From positions 5,104,912 to 5,168,911 of the forward strand of contig JASFXZ010000014.1 of the NCBI GenBank assembly GCA_032209605.1: a stretch of 64,000 bases of DNA. The letters are read 5' to 3'. The notes beneath the pieces were generated by a model. It ran no database searches. It saw only the letters and a program-made list of their open reading frames with translations, and was not told where the DNA came from. Origin of the DNA: Mactromeris polynyma (lineage: Eukaryota > Mollusca > Bivalvia > Venerida > Mactridae). A program made the translations under genes and the position numbers. This document shows positions 1 through 11,697 of this stretch, piece after piece. The stretch's first letter is position 1, and every line of letters starts with the position of its first letter.

Positions 1-1500
1 ATATCTTAAACACACGTCACTTTGTCAATACAGTTACCGAAAATATCTAAGACACACGTCGCCTTATCAATACAGACAGACTTAAATTTTCAACTCCCGA
101 GAGACCTTTTCTTCACATCCGATAAATAGACACTGTTAAGTGACTTTTCCATATAAATGCAGTGCTTGCATTACTTATTTCTATAAAATGTAACTGTATC
201 CAGCGAAATCTCTCGCAAAAATACGATCAACATAGCATAACAAAGCATTTATTGTTTATTGAACACTCTCATGAAATGATGTCCAAATAGTCTAATAATG
301 ACGATTCACTGACCCTTCGTTACCGGACATTTTTCTAAGAATTCTCATCATATTGTTCTGACTTGCCTATTTAATATTTACAACCCTCACCAAAGATTAC
401 ACTTTTATTCAATTGAGACTGATGACAATGTATTACATTTCGAACAAAGCAGCATCACTTTCTTTGTCTATTTCATTAATATAAAAATTATATCAGATTT
501 TTCCGATGATTCAATTGTTTTTCGATTTGTTTTTGTTTAAGCCTGGCATCACTTCTTCGGCTACCGTCGAACATTTTAATTCATATCAGTGACCATTTGT
601 GTGGTCGAAGTGTTAATAATAATTCCATTGATTTTTTCACCCTAGACATTGTATGTTGTTTAATAGATGTTTAATTAATGTACACATTTTATGTAAATTA
701 GCAATGGGCGGAGCACTGGAGAACATGTTACCGTTTTGTAGTAAGTCCAAATGATAATGTACGCATGAAAACATCACAAGTCGTTACCATGCATCTGTTT
801 CGAGACACGTGCAATGGTATTATTGTAAACAAACCGAACATTACAGACGATTAGATTATTTTCAGACGTTTTTTGTTTCTTTTATAGTCCTTATATTACT
901 TGGTTCGCAACCTCCCAATTCAGCACATTAGTAACGTAAACAGGTTTTGAATTCTGTAACAATAGAAATAACTAATACAAATTTAAGAAATTCTTTTCAG
1001 GAAATATCTTTGTTTCTGTAGCACAATGTTATGTTTTGAGTTTGTTTACTTTCAAGCGTACTTCGCCGATACTTAAAGATCATTTCGCCATTAAGGGGCG
1101 TTTTATAAAGTTGTCCATGTCCTATGTAGATAGATATATAAGTTACCACGACTTGGTGTGATGTTTTCATGTATAATCGCATGGGTTTGCTGACATTTAA
1201 CCGTTTGTTTAAGGAATAATGACAAACAGTCTTGATCTGCCCACGAAATACACGGCATTGTCCAAGCCAGCAGTGCTACCACAGTTCGCCAAGTATGATA
1301 AAAAATCTGGGAAAAAAATAATATTTTTTTTTAAAACTAAGAAAGTAACAGATTATTTGGTCTTGTAAATACATACTCATGTTTGGCGAACTGCGTGGTA
1401 TAGAAGTTTCAAGAATTGAATGTATTTTCTAAAAAGCCTGAACACTGCAAAATCGTAATTTGAACCCAAAATCCATCAAGTACGGCGCAACATTGGTCAA
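1..1500. other. Non-coding AT-rich stretch
   Basis: I see no supportable gene. A diverged tandem pair of about 42 bp opens the window (around 1-33 and 43-75, both ending GTCAATACAG or TATCAATACAG). An imperfect inverted repeat pairs about 1271-1292 (CCACAGTTCGCCAA) with about 1373-1402 (TTGGCGAACTGCGTGG) and could form a hairpin or be the remains of a small foldback element. Short open frames are present on both strands, but none has recognisable protein features. Confidence 0.5.
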
Positions 1501-1634
1501 TAATACATCATAACATTGTTGAATGATTGCATTGCAGAGGGTTTATTGTACAAGTTTCCAACATATATAATACATCATAACATTGTTGAATGATTGCATT
1601 GCAAAGGGTTTATTGTACAAGTTTCCACCATATA
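1501..1634. repeat. Two tandem copies of a 67-bp unit
   Basis: The sequence beginning TAATACATCATAACATTG at 1501 starts again at 1568, and the two copies differ at only a few positions. This is a recent-looking tandem duplication, the simplest stage of the process that built the larger arrays. Confidence 0.9.
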
Positions 1635-1942
1635 TTATTGTTTATTAATTCATTATTACTTCCTATATCTTAAGTGTTGATGGCGTGAATGTGTGTTCCT
1701 CAATCTTACAACAATACCACTTATCGTATAAATCAATCGGACGCGTTTGTGAATGTTATAAACTCAATATTAATGCTGTATAAACATCCCTGTTAATTAT
1801 GACTGCTTGACTAACATTTAGTGCTTTTATTGGTACTGACCGATTAAAACCAGGAGTGCTTCTTAAATGTTACTAGAAGTTTTGATACGAGTTGTGCTTG
1901 GGATACTGCAGGGATTGTCACGTTTGTTGTTTCCTTTCCTGA

Positions 1943-2052
1943 CAACCCACAGTATTTCAACCCACAGTATTTCAACCCACAGTATTTCAACCCACAGTAT
2001 TTCAACCCACAGTATTTCAACCCACAGTATTTCAACCCACAGTATTTCAACA
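1943..2052. repeat. 15-bp minisatellite, 7 copies
   Basis: The unit CAACCCACAGTATTT is repeated seven times without visible change. Since 15 is a multiple of 3, it gives short repetitive open frames on both strands; these are by-products of the repeat. Confidence 0.95.
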
Positions 2053-2656
2053 AAAGAGCTTCACATAACTTAACGATAGCATAATTGCCTAAATGTTGAC
2101 TCTTGGTAATGCAAGTATTCATAGTAAAGCATTTGTCAATAAACTTCATATATAACAGTTTAAATATTTATGCCTTAATGCGGTTGAGCTAAATTGGTTT
2201 AACGTGTTATTGTTCTATTTCACTATACACCACCAGAAACCAGTCAAGTGTTTACCTCTACGTACGCCAGTATTGCATAAAACAACTACTACTAATATAA
2301 TTCTAAACGGCGCAATAAACACGTACATTTTGTATTTAATTACGAGCTTAAACGAGCTTTCTTGTATTATGAGTATTCAAACGACACATGTGACTCGCTA
2401 CACATGAACGTCCATTGTATTTTGAAATTAATACCTTTATACAATGCATCATTGCTATTTTTCATAAACCGCGTATATGGACAATCTACGTAATGTTAGG
2501 TGTACACATTTACGCCATCACCCGATTGTGAGTGCACTATTCATCAATGTACCGATATAGTGCAAGTTGCAGTCAGCGCATGAACTGCATTATACATATA
2601 AACGCCTTTAAAAGTATGATAGTGTACGTTAAATGCTAAAGACAGGCGTTGTTTGA

Positions 2657-3152
2657 TTCCATTAAGCACCATGTAAGCAGGCTACCTTCTGTACACAACT
2701 CTCAATGTTAGATGTTTATTCCATTAAGCACCATGTAAGCAGGCTACCTTCTGTACACAACTCTCAATGTTAGATGTTTATTCCATTAAGCACCATGTCA
2801 GCAGGCTACCTTCTGTACACAATTCTCAATGTTAGATGTTTATTCCATTAAGCACCATGTAAGCAGGCTACCTTCTGTACACAACTCTCAATGTTAGATG
2901 TTTATTCCATTAAGCACCATGTAAGCAGGCTACCTTCTGTACACAATTCTCAATGCTAGATGTTTATTCCATTAAGCACCATGTAAGCAGGCTACCTTCT
3001 GTACACAATTCTCAATGTTAGATGTTTATTCCATTAAGCACCATGTAAGCAGGCTACCTTCTGTACACAACTCTCAATGTTAGATGTTTATTCCATTAAG
3101 CACCATGTAAGCAGGCTACCTTCTGTACACAATTCTCAATGCTAGATGTTTA
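2657..3152. repeat. 62-bp minisatellite, 8 copies
   Basis: Units begin TTCCATTAAGCACCATGTAA and recur every 62 bp from 2657 to 3153, which is exactly eight units. Copies differ by single bases (AACTCTC/AATTCTC, GTTAGATG/GCTAGATG). The two-variant pattern recurs in the second half, hinting at block duplication. Confidence 0.95.
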
Positions 3153-4130
3153 TTCCATCAAAGCAATATCTAATGAAAAGAAATATTGGAATCTGAACGT
3201 GTATTTAGTGGGTGGTGAAGAACTCGCTGTTTGTGAAACACTATGGTGAGGAGATCAATATAGCGATGTAAAATCCACCGACATGAGTATAGACATTTTA
3301 TACTAGATCAATATACATCAGTCTATATACAAAATCATTGCTTGAATAGCAAATCGATTCGGAAGAGCTGATGGGCTTTGGATTTGTATTAACGGTGTAA
3401 ACGATAACTCGTTGATTCATATATTCTTGTCATGTATTTGTGCACATGTCAGAATCGTCTCGATACTTATTATGTAATTAACATTTATACGTCAACAAGA
3501 GAAGCGGTCTTTGAATGAGCACGTAGTTAACTAGCGTTTGATACGGCCTCACCTTAGTGGTTTCTCATACAAACAGCGAACACCCTGGGCTGTTTTATGA
3601 ACACTATACTGTTTGAGTGTGATTGTCATGCCAGTTTTCAGATTAGCTAATAGAAGAGTGTTTACAATACCCAAATGTGCATTACTTATCGGTTATGATT
3701 AGACTTTATCAAATTAACAACAATGGACATACCCATACCACCTTGTCTTTTAAGGAATTGAAATTTTATTGTCAATTTAAAGATCAATAAGTCATCTAGA
3801 CCGTCGTGAAGCTCGCCTGAACCAATGGTTCATGGTGAGTCATGGATATATGTGCATGTTCCGTTGACCGTTGTCCATTATCCTCCTTTTGAAAATTGTT
3901 CTGCTCCTTTGCACACCGGAGATGCTGTTAAATTAGTGAACATTAAAAGTCACCCCATCATAAATGCTCATTACATCTGCTTTATCCTGGCATTGAGATG
4001 TCTCATGTTTACTAAATCGTTCCGCTCCTCTGCACTTTATCAATTATAAAAAATGGCATTGATTACCACCATAAATGTAAAACAGTGTATTCTACTATAT
4101 ATCATATTAATGTTTCAACAATACTCTCTC
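3153..4130. other. No feature recognised
   Basis: Unique AT-rich sequence. A donor-like ATG|GTGAGT at 3831-3839 ends a short open stretch, but the acceptor is weak and the phase does not join the downstream exon chain, so it is not called as an exon. Confidence 0.4.
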
Positions 4131-5282
4131 ATTCTCTCTAACTCCCTCGCTCTTAATATCCCATCGCTCTCAATCTCATCCCTCCACTTCCCTTCTCTCC
4201 ACCTCGCCCATGAACCTCACCACCCTCCTCTCATCACCTCTCCTATCTCTGCAACTCCCCTCTATTAACCTCAAATCTATCTCTCCCCCATATGTTCATC
4301 TCCTCTCTATACATTCTTCTCTCCACCTCATCTCCCTCAGCCCATCGCCATGTTTTCCTTTTTAACCACTTCTCTCCATTTTATGACTCTCCAACTCCAA
4401 TAATTTCACCTCCTCTCTCCACCTTTGTTCTATTCAACACCACTCTCTCCACATACCAACTCTACACCTTCCCCCTCTCTAACATTTGTTCACCTCCTTA
4501 CTTCATCTTCCCTCTTCTTAGTTTCCATTTCTCTAACTCCACTTTTTCTCACCTCATCTCTCAACCTCTCCTACCTCCACATTTTCTTTCCAATTCCACT
4601 CTTTTCACATTCTCTCTCCACCTTCTCTGTCTCCACCATCCTTCTCACCCATTCCACTCTTTTCACAGCCTCGCTCCATCTTCTCTCTCCCTCCACCATC
4701 CTTCTCTCCAACTCCAAACTTTTCACATACTCTCTCCACCTTCTCTGTCTCCATCATCCTTCTCACCAACTCCACACTTTTCACATCCTCGCTCCACCTC
4801 CTCTCTCCCTCCACCATAGTTCTCTCCAACTCCACACTTTTCACATCCTCCCTTCACCTTCTCTCTCCCTCCATCATCATTATCTCCAACTCCACACTTT
4901 TCACATCCTCTCTCGACCTTCTCTCTCCCTCCATCATCATTATCTCCAATTACACACTTTTCACATCCTCTCTCCACCTTCTCTCTCCCTCCACCATCAT
5001 TTTCTCCAACTCCACACTTTTCACATCCTCTCTCGACCTTCTCTCTCCCTCCATCATCATTATCTCCAACTCCACACTTTTCACATCCTCTCTCGACCTT
5101 CTCTCTCCCTCCATCATCATTTTCTCCTACTCCACACTTTTCACATCCTCTCTCGACCTTCTCTCTCCCTCCATCATCATTTTCTCCAACTTCACACTTA
5201 TCACATCCTCTCTCCACCTTCTCTCTCCCTCCACCATCATTCTCTCCAACTCCATTCTTTTCACCTGCTCTTTCAATCGCCT
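4130..5282. repeat. Pyrimidine tract with a 60-bp array
   Basis: More than 1.1 kb of the + strand is almost all C and T with scattered A. From about 4614 to 5266 it resolves into about ten to eleven copies of a 60-bp unit containing CTCTCTCCCTCCATCATCAT and TCCACACTTTTCACATCCTC. Upstream of about 4600 the same composition persists without clear periodicity, suggesting a decayed older array. The long frames on both strands (over 300 codons on +) are Ser/Pro/Leu/His or Glu/Lys/Gly repeats forced by composition, not credible proteins. Confidence 0.9.
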
Positions 5283-6159
5283 TTGCCTCTCACTGTTAAG
5301 TGGCTCAACCTCAGTTTTCTATTTCAATTTGGTCGATTTTGATCAAATTATTCAGGTGAGCGAGTACGGGACATCACCATCCTCTTGTCATTGTTAAATT
5401 AGGGAGCCACGTTTTTATATTTTATAAGTTAGTTAATTACTGCCGATATGGTCAGTATACAGCCCTTGCCGCAACTACTACTACTAACTGCATATGTAAA
5501 ATAAGAGTATTTTTGTATAATTCTTAATTTTATCTCTTCATTGATCGGAATAACAATACTATAAAAACATTTTTGTTCTGCTCTCACTTTTGAAGAGTTT
5601 TTGTCGAGTTGTGATAACACACGCGGTTATTTAAGCAAAACTGCTGATTTGTTTCAATTTCTAAATTGTATGTTATTATAAGACAAAATACAAGCTATTG
5701 TGTATTATACAGACCTCGTTTTGTGCTATAACTTTATACAATCTCTGCAATTTGCTGTCAGTTTTACCCACCTCTGTATTGCAAGTTAATGTTTGACGCT
5801 GTTTTGCATATGACAACGCTATGTGTAAATATAATTCGTGTATGCAATGTGCTCTTTATGGTGTGCCGTTTGTGATTGTCTGAAAATGCTGTTGTCATTT
5901 TTATCATGTGACTTTTGAAAGTATACATAACCAATATATTTTTCTATACAATATAACCAATGTACCATATGCATGTTAGCGGTAGTAGTGTGCGAAATAA
6001 TATATATTCTAAAAATAGAATTGTGATCAATGCGTATGCATTATTTTCTGATCGATGCATATTCATTACCTTCTTTACAAGCGTCGTGCATTTTCCCGCC
6101 TTTTTATGCAAATTATGTCATGTGTATTTAACACAGTGTTCCACTTTTTCTGTCCTCAG
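5283..6159. other. AT-rich spacer with a possible repeat terminus
   Basis: At 5353-5368 the sequence TCAGGTGAGCGAG matches the right end of the mollusc-type element at 43.6-43.9 kb, so the splice-donor look of this site is probably a repeat terminus. The rest is AT-rich and I see no gene. Confidence 0.4.
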
Positions 6160-6186
6160 CGATGGCAAATACTTTAATACTGTGTG
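6160..6186 (+). CDS. Doubtful 27-nt microexon
   Basis: A good acceptor (TTTTTCTGTCCTCAG) is followed after 27 nt by a usable donor (GTG|GTATAT). The length is a multiple of 3, and phase 1 in and out would fit the exons downstream, giving A-MANTLILC. A second open reading in phase 2 also exists (DGKYFNTV) but cannot continue through 8503-8535. With so short an exon an open frame is weak evidence, so this is only a candidate upstream exon of the gene that ends at 42537. Confidence 0.25.
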
Positions 6187-6426
6187 GTATATATGTAGAC
6201 TTATAATCATATATATTATTTATATATATATTATATTAATCAATAGCTCTATATATAAACATATAATGTTTGGACCATAGCACCATATATAGATTAGAAA
6301 ATAGTGGTTCGTTTTGGGCAAATCTTTAAAAAACAAAACAAATAACTCATGATGCAGTTAATTTATATCTTAAGTATACCGGACTAAACATAAGAACATA
6401 TATATGCAGTATGTACGCATGCCGAG

Positions 6427-6556
6427 ATCACATTCTGAGATTATCACATTCTGAGATTATCACATTCTGAGATTATCACATTCTGAGATTATCACATTCT
6501 GAGATTATCACATTCTGAGATTATCACATTCTGAGAGTATCACATTCTGAGATTAA
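6427..6556. repeat. 16-bp minisatellite, 8 copies
   Basis: The unit ATCACATTCTGAGATT recurs every 16 bp from 6427 to 6539, nearly without change (one copy has GAGAGT). Confidence 0.95.
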
Positions 6557-7030
6557 CGGAATGGTGTTATTGTAATACTGACATCAATTTTAACCTTTTT
6601 CTTCATAAATACTAACATTCAATTTACAATTAACCAATTAACATTTTAGAGGTTTTCTTCATTTGTTTCAATAATTTTTATAGTAATTTAATCTTCATTA
6701 TGGTCAAGATAAATAATGCACTAATATGTAGATAAGCAAAATTATCACATGTTTTATTTTAGTTCGTTTACAAGACGTGAAAATAATTTAATTATTCAAA
6801 CGAACCAACCCTCGAGCAACTGAACACATTATGTATTAATAGCATGCACTTTCGTAGATAGTTCAGTTTTTTTATTAGCTGACAAGAAATTACGGACACC
6901 AATGAGACAGCCTCGATTCGCCCCCAACCTTATTATCACAATAACCATGTTTGAGAGCGACAGTCAACGGGGAACAACTCTTACTCTCGTTACGCTGTGT
7001 ATTAATATTGAGTTATCTTTCTTTTCATAG

Positions 7031-7057
7031 GTCCGTACCATTACGGAACAGGCATCG
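7031..7057 (+). CDS. Candidate 27-nt microexon of the gene ending at 42537
   Basis: The acceptor TTTCTTTTCATAG precedes 27 nt ending at a good donor (ATCG|GTATGTG). In phase 1 it reads PYHYGTGI flanked by split glycine codons. It joins in frame to 8503-8535 and then to the well-supported 18130-18306 exon. Length, phase and both splice sites agree, but at nine codons this remains a prediction. Transcript reads across 7057/8503 would settle it. Confidence 0.55.
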
Positions 7058-8502
7058 GTATGTGTCTCTGCGAAATGTGGTTTTCTCAGCTTATTGCTTT
7101 CACTGGTTATGGGTCTATACTATATGCTTGTTTATACGACTTGTATATTAGTCTATACATATTGGAACGTTCGACAACTCTGTTTGTTTCACATTGAATG
7201 AGAAAATGCATTACATTGACAACACTTTTTGTCGCACCAAAACGTTATGAATTCATTAGATATTTTTTCGTAATGGTATGGAAATATGTTGTATACCTGG
7301 ATCGCTCACTTTTATTTCTTCTGCACCATTCCGTCGTCCACGATGTTTCAGAATGCCTGTAGAAACTGACTTTTGCTTGCTCAAAATATTCAGGATGGCA
7401 TCCTTCACTCACTCAAAACTCATTTCTACAATACTTGCAATAAGTTTTCTCTCTAAATCCATTATGATAATCACACTTGTTGGCATGCTCAGTCATTCAA
7501 CACTAAATATTGCAATTCGTTACATAGTAACGGAAATTACTTTTTCAATCAGCAATTAGCATTAGAATGGAAATAATACAATTAAGGTATGGATAATTAA
7601 TATTTATTGTGTATTCAATATCCAGAAGTTAGTGGCTATTTTGAAGCAATTTACTTATTGTATAATTTGTAACTTATCAAATTATTTTAGCTAAGGGGTT
7701 TGTACGTACTTATTTGATTCAAATCTTTGCAAACAACTATAATTCAATAACTTACAAACACTTACAGATAATGTAAACAAATAGTATTCAACATTACTTG
7801 AAACACCGATTGTAGTCTCTTCATCCTTTTCTGATTTTTCCTTATATTTTTGTTCAATCTATTACCAATCACTTCATTATAGACATTTCCAAGTCAGTGT
7901 ATCTTTCCTCACCAACTCCAGCCTCTATCTTACGACTACTACTTTTTTAACACATCTTTGATGATATGTATCTTTTGTAACATAAATTAACAGGTAAAGA
8001 GAAATCTCTCTCTCTTTTATGGTTTCAAAGTTTTCTAAAATAAGATTTAAGTCAGCGTATGTGTTTATCAACGGTAACGTTTGTTATTGTAAAAATCTGT
8101 TACGTGTGAATTAATTTGTCGTTTGTATATGATATATAAACTGTTAGAAATATAGTTATATATATATATATATATCTGAACATTGTTTATCGCCAGTTTC
8201 CTATGAGTCGAAGTGCTTATATACTGTTAGTTTAATTTCGATTTCAGTAGCTCCAGTTTTTATCTGTCAAAGTGCTAATTAATTTTGAATATCAATGCGA
8301 TATTTGTCGGTTTCGTCATATATTTTGATAACGATAGTTGTTTTTTTAATTATGTTATGCACATGTATTAATTGTCATGTGATGCAACTATGAATGTATT
8401 TGCTTTTGAGTGATAATTGCTGTAACCATGGTTACGTTTTGACGTTTGATGTATCTTTAGATGATTCTTCATTTATTGATTAGTTATTTTTATTTTGAAC
8501 AG
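7058..8502. other. Probable intron
   Basis: AT-rich sequence with a short (TA)n run at 8157-8175. A 93-codon open frame at 7278-7559 shows no recognisable domain and contains no splice logic. I see no other feature. Confidence 0.4.
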
Positions 8503-8535
8503 GGCCAAGATATTATTACTATAGTGACACCGTAG
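8503..8535 (+). CDS. Candidate 33-nt microexon of the gene ending at 42537
   Basis: The acceptor ATTTTTATTTTGAACAG and donor GTAG|GTAGGC bound 33 nt. In phase 1 it reads PRYYYYSDTV, continuing from GPYHYGTGIG of 7031-7057 and joining RNGEES of 18130-18306. Only phase 1 fits: phase 0 and phase 2 both run into TAG. The tyrosine-rich character shared with the previous microexon is consistent with one protein segment. Confidence 0.6.
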   Translation, partial: GQDIITIVTP

Positions 8536-8724
8536 GTAGGCTTCACATGAAACAAGAAAGGATTATATTCTGCATGCTATAACATTTGAATCATACTCTT
8601 GCTTTATTTTATCGACAACAATATCAATATGTACATGGGCGTAGCGAATTCGTTGAAATATCCAAATTGAGTAAACCCAATTAGTGGCACACGAGTAGAC
8701 ACACACAATCCTAATGTTTGGTAC

Positions 8725-11002
8725 GCTGATGTTTCCCTGGGGTCTATGTGGTGAGGCATTGTCTTGTATGCTGATGTTTCTCTGGGGTCTATGTGGTGAG
8801 GCATTGTCTTGTATGCTGATGTTTCCCTGGGGTCTATGTGGTGAGGCATTGTCTTGTATGCTGATGTTTCTCTGGGGTCTATATGGTGAGGTATTGTCTT
8901 GTATGCTGATGTTTCTCTGGGGTCTATGTGGTGAGGCATTGTCTTGTATGCTGATGTTTCTCTGGGGTCTATGTGGTGAGGCATTGTCTTGTATGCTGAT
9001 GTTTCTCTGGGGTCTATGTGGTGAGGCATTGTCTTGTGTGCTGATGTTTCCCTGGGGTCTATGTGGTGAGGCATTGTCTTGTATGCTGATGTTTCCATGG
9101 GGTCTATGTGGTGAGGCATTGTCTTGTATGCTGATGTTTCCCTGGGGTCTATGTGGTGAGGCATTGTCTTGTATGCTGATGTTTTCCTGGGGTCTATGTG
9201 GTGAGGCATTGTCATGTATGCTGATGTTTTCATGGGGTATATGTGGTGAGGCATTGTCTTGTATGCTGATGTTTCCATGGGGTATATGTGGTGAGGCATT
9301 GTCTTATATGCCGATGTTTCCATGGGGTATATGTGGTGAGGCATTGTCTTGTATGCTTATGTTTCCCTTGTGTATATGTGGTGAGGCATTGTCTTGTATG
9401 CTGATGTTTCCCTGGGGTCTATGTGGTGACGCATTGTCTTGTATGCTGATGTTTCCCTGGGGTCTATGTGGTGAGACATTGTCTTGTATGCTGATGTTTC
9501 TCTGGGGTCTATGTGGTGACGCATTGTCTTGTATGCTGATGTTTCCCTGGGGTCTATGTGGTGAGACATTGTCTTGTATGCTGATGTTTCCCTGGGGTCT
9601 ATGTGGTGACGCATTGTCTTGTATGCTGATGTTTCCCTGGGGTCTATGTGGTGAGGCATTGTCTTGTATGCTGATGTTTCTCTGGGGTCTATGTGGTGAG
9701 GCATTGTCTTGTATGCTGATGTTTCCCTGGGGTCTATGTGGTGAGGCATTGTCTTGTATGCTGATGTTTCTCTGGGGTCTATATGGTGAGGCATTGTCTT
9801 GTATGCTGATGTTTCTCTGGGGTCTATGTGGTGAGGCATTGTCTTGTATGCTGATGTTTCTCTGGGGTCTATGTGGTGAGGCATTGTCTTGTATGCTGAT
9901 GTTTCTCTGGGGTCTATGTGGTGAGGCATTGTCTTGTATGCTGATGTTTCCCTGGGGTCTATGTGTTGAGGCATTGTCTTGTATGCTGATGTTTCCCTGG
10001 GGTCTTTGTGGTGAGGCATTGTCTTGTTTGCTGATGTTTCCCTGGGGTCTATGTGGTGAGACATTGTCTTGTATGCTGATGTTTCTCTGGGGTCTATGTG
10101 GTGAGGTATGTCTTGTATGCTGATGTTTCCCTGGGGTCAGTGTGATGAGGCATTGTCTTGTATGCTGATGTTTCCCTGGGGTCTATGTGGTGAGGCATTG
10201 TCTTGTATGCTGATGTTTCTCTGGGGTCTATATGGTGAGGTATGTCTTGTATGCTGGTGTTTCCCTGGGGTCAGTGTGATGAGACATTGTCTTGTATGCT
10301 GATGTTTCCCTGGGGTCTATGTGGTGAGGCATTGTCTTGTATGCTGATGTTTCCCTGGGGTCTATGTGGTGAGGCATTGTCTTGTGTGCTGATGTTTCCC
10401 TGGGGTCTATGTGGTGAGGCTTTGTCTTGTATGCTGATATTTCCATGGGGTCTATGTGGTGAGGCATTGTCTTGTATGCCGATGTTTCCCTGGGGTCTTT
10501 GTGGTGAGGCATTGTCTTGTATGCTGATGTTTCCCTGGGGTCTATGTGGTGAGGCATTGTCTTATATGCCGATGTTTCCCTGGGATCTATGTGGTGAGGC
10601 ATTGTCTTGTATGCTGATGTTTCTCTGGGGTCTATGTGGTGAGGCATTGTCTTGTATGCTGATGTTTCTCTGGGGTCTATGTGGTGAGGCATTGTCTTGT
10701 ATGCTGATGTTTCCCTGGGGTCAGTGTGATGAGGCATTGTCTTGTATTCTGATGTATCCTTGGGGTCTATGTGGTGAGGCATTGTCTTGTATGCCAATGT
10801 TTCTCTGGGGTCTATGTGGTGAGGCATTGTCTTGTATGCTGATATTTCCATGGGGTCTATATGGTGAGGCATTGTCTTGTGTGCTGATGTTTCCCTGGGG
10901 TCTATGTGGTGAGACATTGTCTTGTATGCTGATGTTTCTCTGGGGTCTATGTGGTGAGGCACTGTCTTGTATGCCGATGTTTCCCTGGGGTCTATGTGGT
11001 GA
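8725..11002. repeat. 45-bp minisatellite, about 51 copies
   Basis: The unit begins GCTGATGTTTCCCTGGGG and contains GAGGCATTGTCTTGTAT. From 8725 to 10973 there are 50 units. The net shift is -2 bp because two units (near 10105 and 10240, GAGGTATG instead of GAGGCATTG) are one base short. Because 45 is divisible by 3, both strands stay open for 200-469 codons, and those two short units cause the frame breaks. The reading is the same 15 residues over and over with no start context, signal or domain, so I do not treat it as protein. The unit is homologous to the 36-bp array at 37.6-42.0 kb and to single-copy repeats near 49.5, 58.9 and 61.7 kb. Confidence 0.95.
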
Positions 11003-11697
11003 GCTGCATTTATCTTACATCATTAGTTTACAGTGCAACCTGTATGGAAAACCCCTTTGGAGAAGTAAATGTTGGCTGAGAGGTTGTTGCTATAGAGAGG
11101 TTAACTGGAGGTGTATTTTTGTCGTTGAAGACAGGTTTTGCTAAAGAGCAAGGGAGGACTGCTTTGGAGAGGTTGCACTGTAATTTAAACAGGATTAATA
11201 TTGTGGCAAACTCATCAATATTCCAGTAGGGTCATATCGTTCGAGTAATATTGTTGTACCACAATGCAACCTCTCCAGAGTCTCCCTCTCAACAGCAACA
11301 GCCTCTCTTCAACAACAGTATATTTTTCTTGCTGAATAATTTACTAGCAACTTAACCTCTTTTGGTCAACAACTTCTCAACAACATTCAACATTTGCATC
11401 TGACAAATGGTATTGCTCTGTCGCGGTTGCACTGTCTACTCAGGAACATTTTACTCACAGAGTTGTATTTATCAGTGTAATCCATTGCTGTCAAATCAAA
11501 ATATCCACCGACTGAATGATGTAATACTTATATGTGCTGATTGTATCATTTACAAGGTACGGGTAAATTCTAGCCAATTCGCTGCGCTCTGATACGAGCA
11601 AGCCGTATATACAAAAATGTAATTAACGTGACTGTCTCTATACAAAAATGTACTTTACGTGACTATCTCTAAACAAATATGTACTTTAGGTGAGGGG
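11003..11697. repeat. Spacer with an imperfect inverted repeat
   Basis: About 11030-11180 (with GTTGCTATAGAGAGGTTAAC and GAGAGGTTGCACTG) is roughly complementary to about 11255-11395 (CAATGCAACCTCTCCAGAG, CAGCCTCTCTTCAACAACAG). This suggests a foldback element of about 360 bp. The remainder up to 11697 is unique, with a 96-nt stretch at 11461-11556 that looks exon-like but is out of phase with the neighbouring exons. Confidence 0.45.

Noticed and set aside
1212..1288. Possible first or internal exon starting ATGACAAACAGTC
   Set aside because: The frame looks protein-like, but the only donor (CCAA|GTATGA) is mediocre and overlaps an inverted repeat. It has no compatible partner in the later phase-1 chain.
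3786..3833. Exon reading SISHLDRREARLNQWFM with donor ATG|GTGAGT
   Set aside because: The donor is strong, but the acceptor (CAATTTAAAG) is poor, the exit phase is 0, and no later exon accepts it.
5315..5355. Exon ending at CAG|GTGAGC
   Set aside because: The donor-like sequence is the terminus of the mollusc-type repeat (compare about 43848-43860). The phase does not join the exon chain, and the upstream sequence is the pyrimidine array.
6879..7030. Open phase-1 stretch starting ADKKLRTPMRQPRF
   Set aside because: Good acceptor, but the only in-phase donors (ACA|GTCAAC, TGT|GTATTA) are weak and would leave a 32-69 nt intron before 7031.
8604..11144. Frames of 235-469 codons over the 45-bp array as proteins
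   Set aside because: Same reason: unit length divisible by 3 on both strands, and breaks coincide with the two short units.
11461..11556. 96-nt exon-like segment with donor AAG|GTACGG
   Set aside because: Open only in phase 0. In phase 1, required by the exons on both sides, it stops at TAA within six codons.
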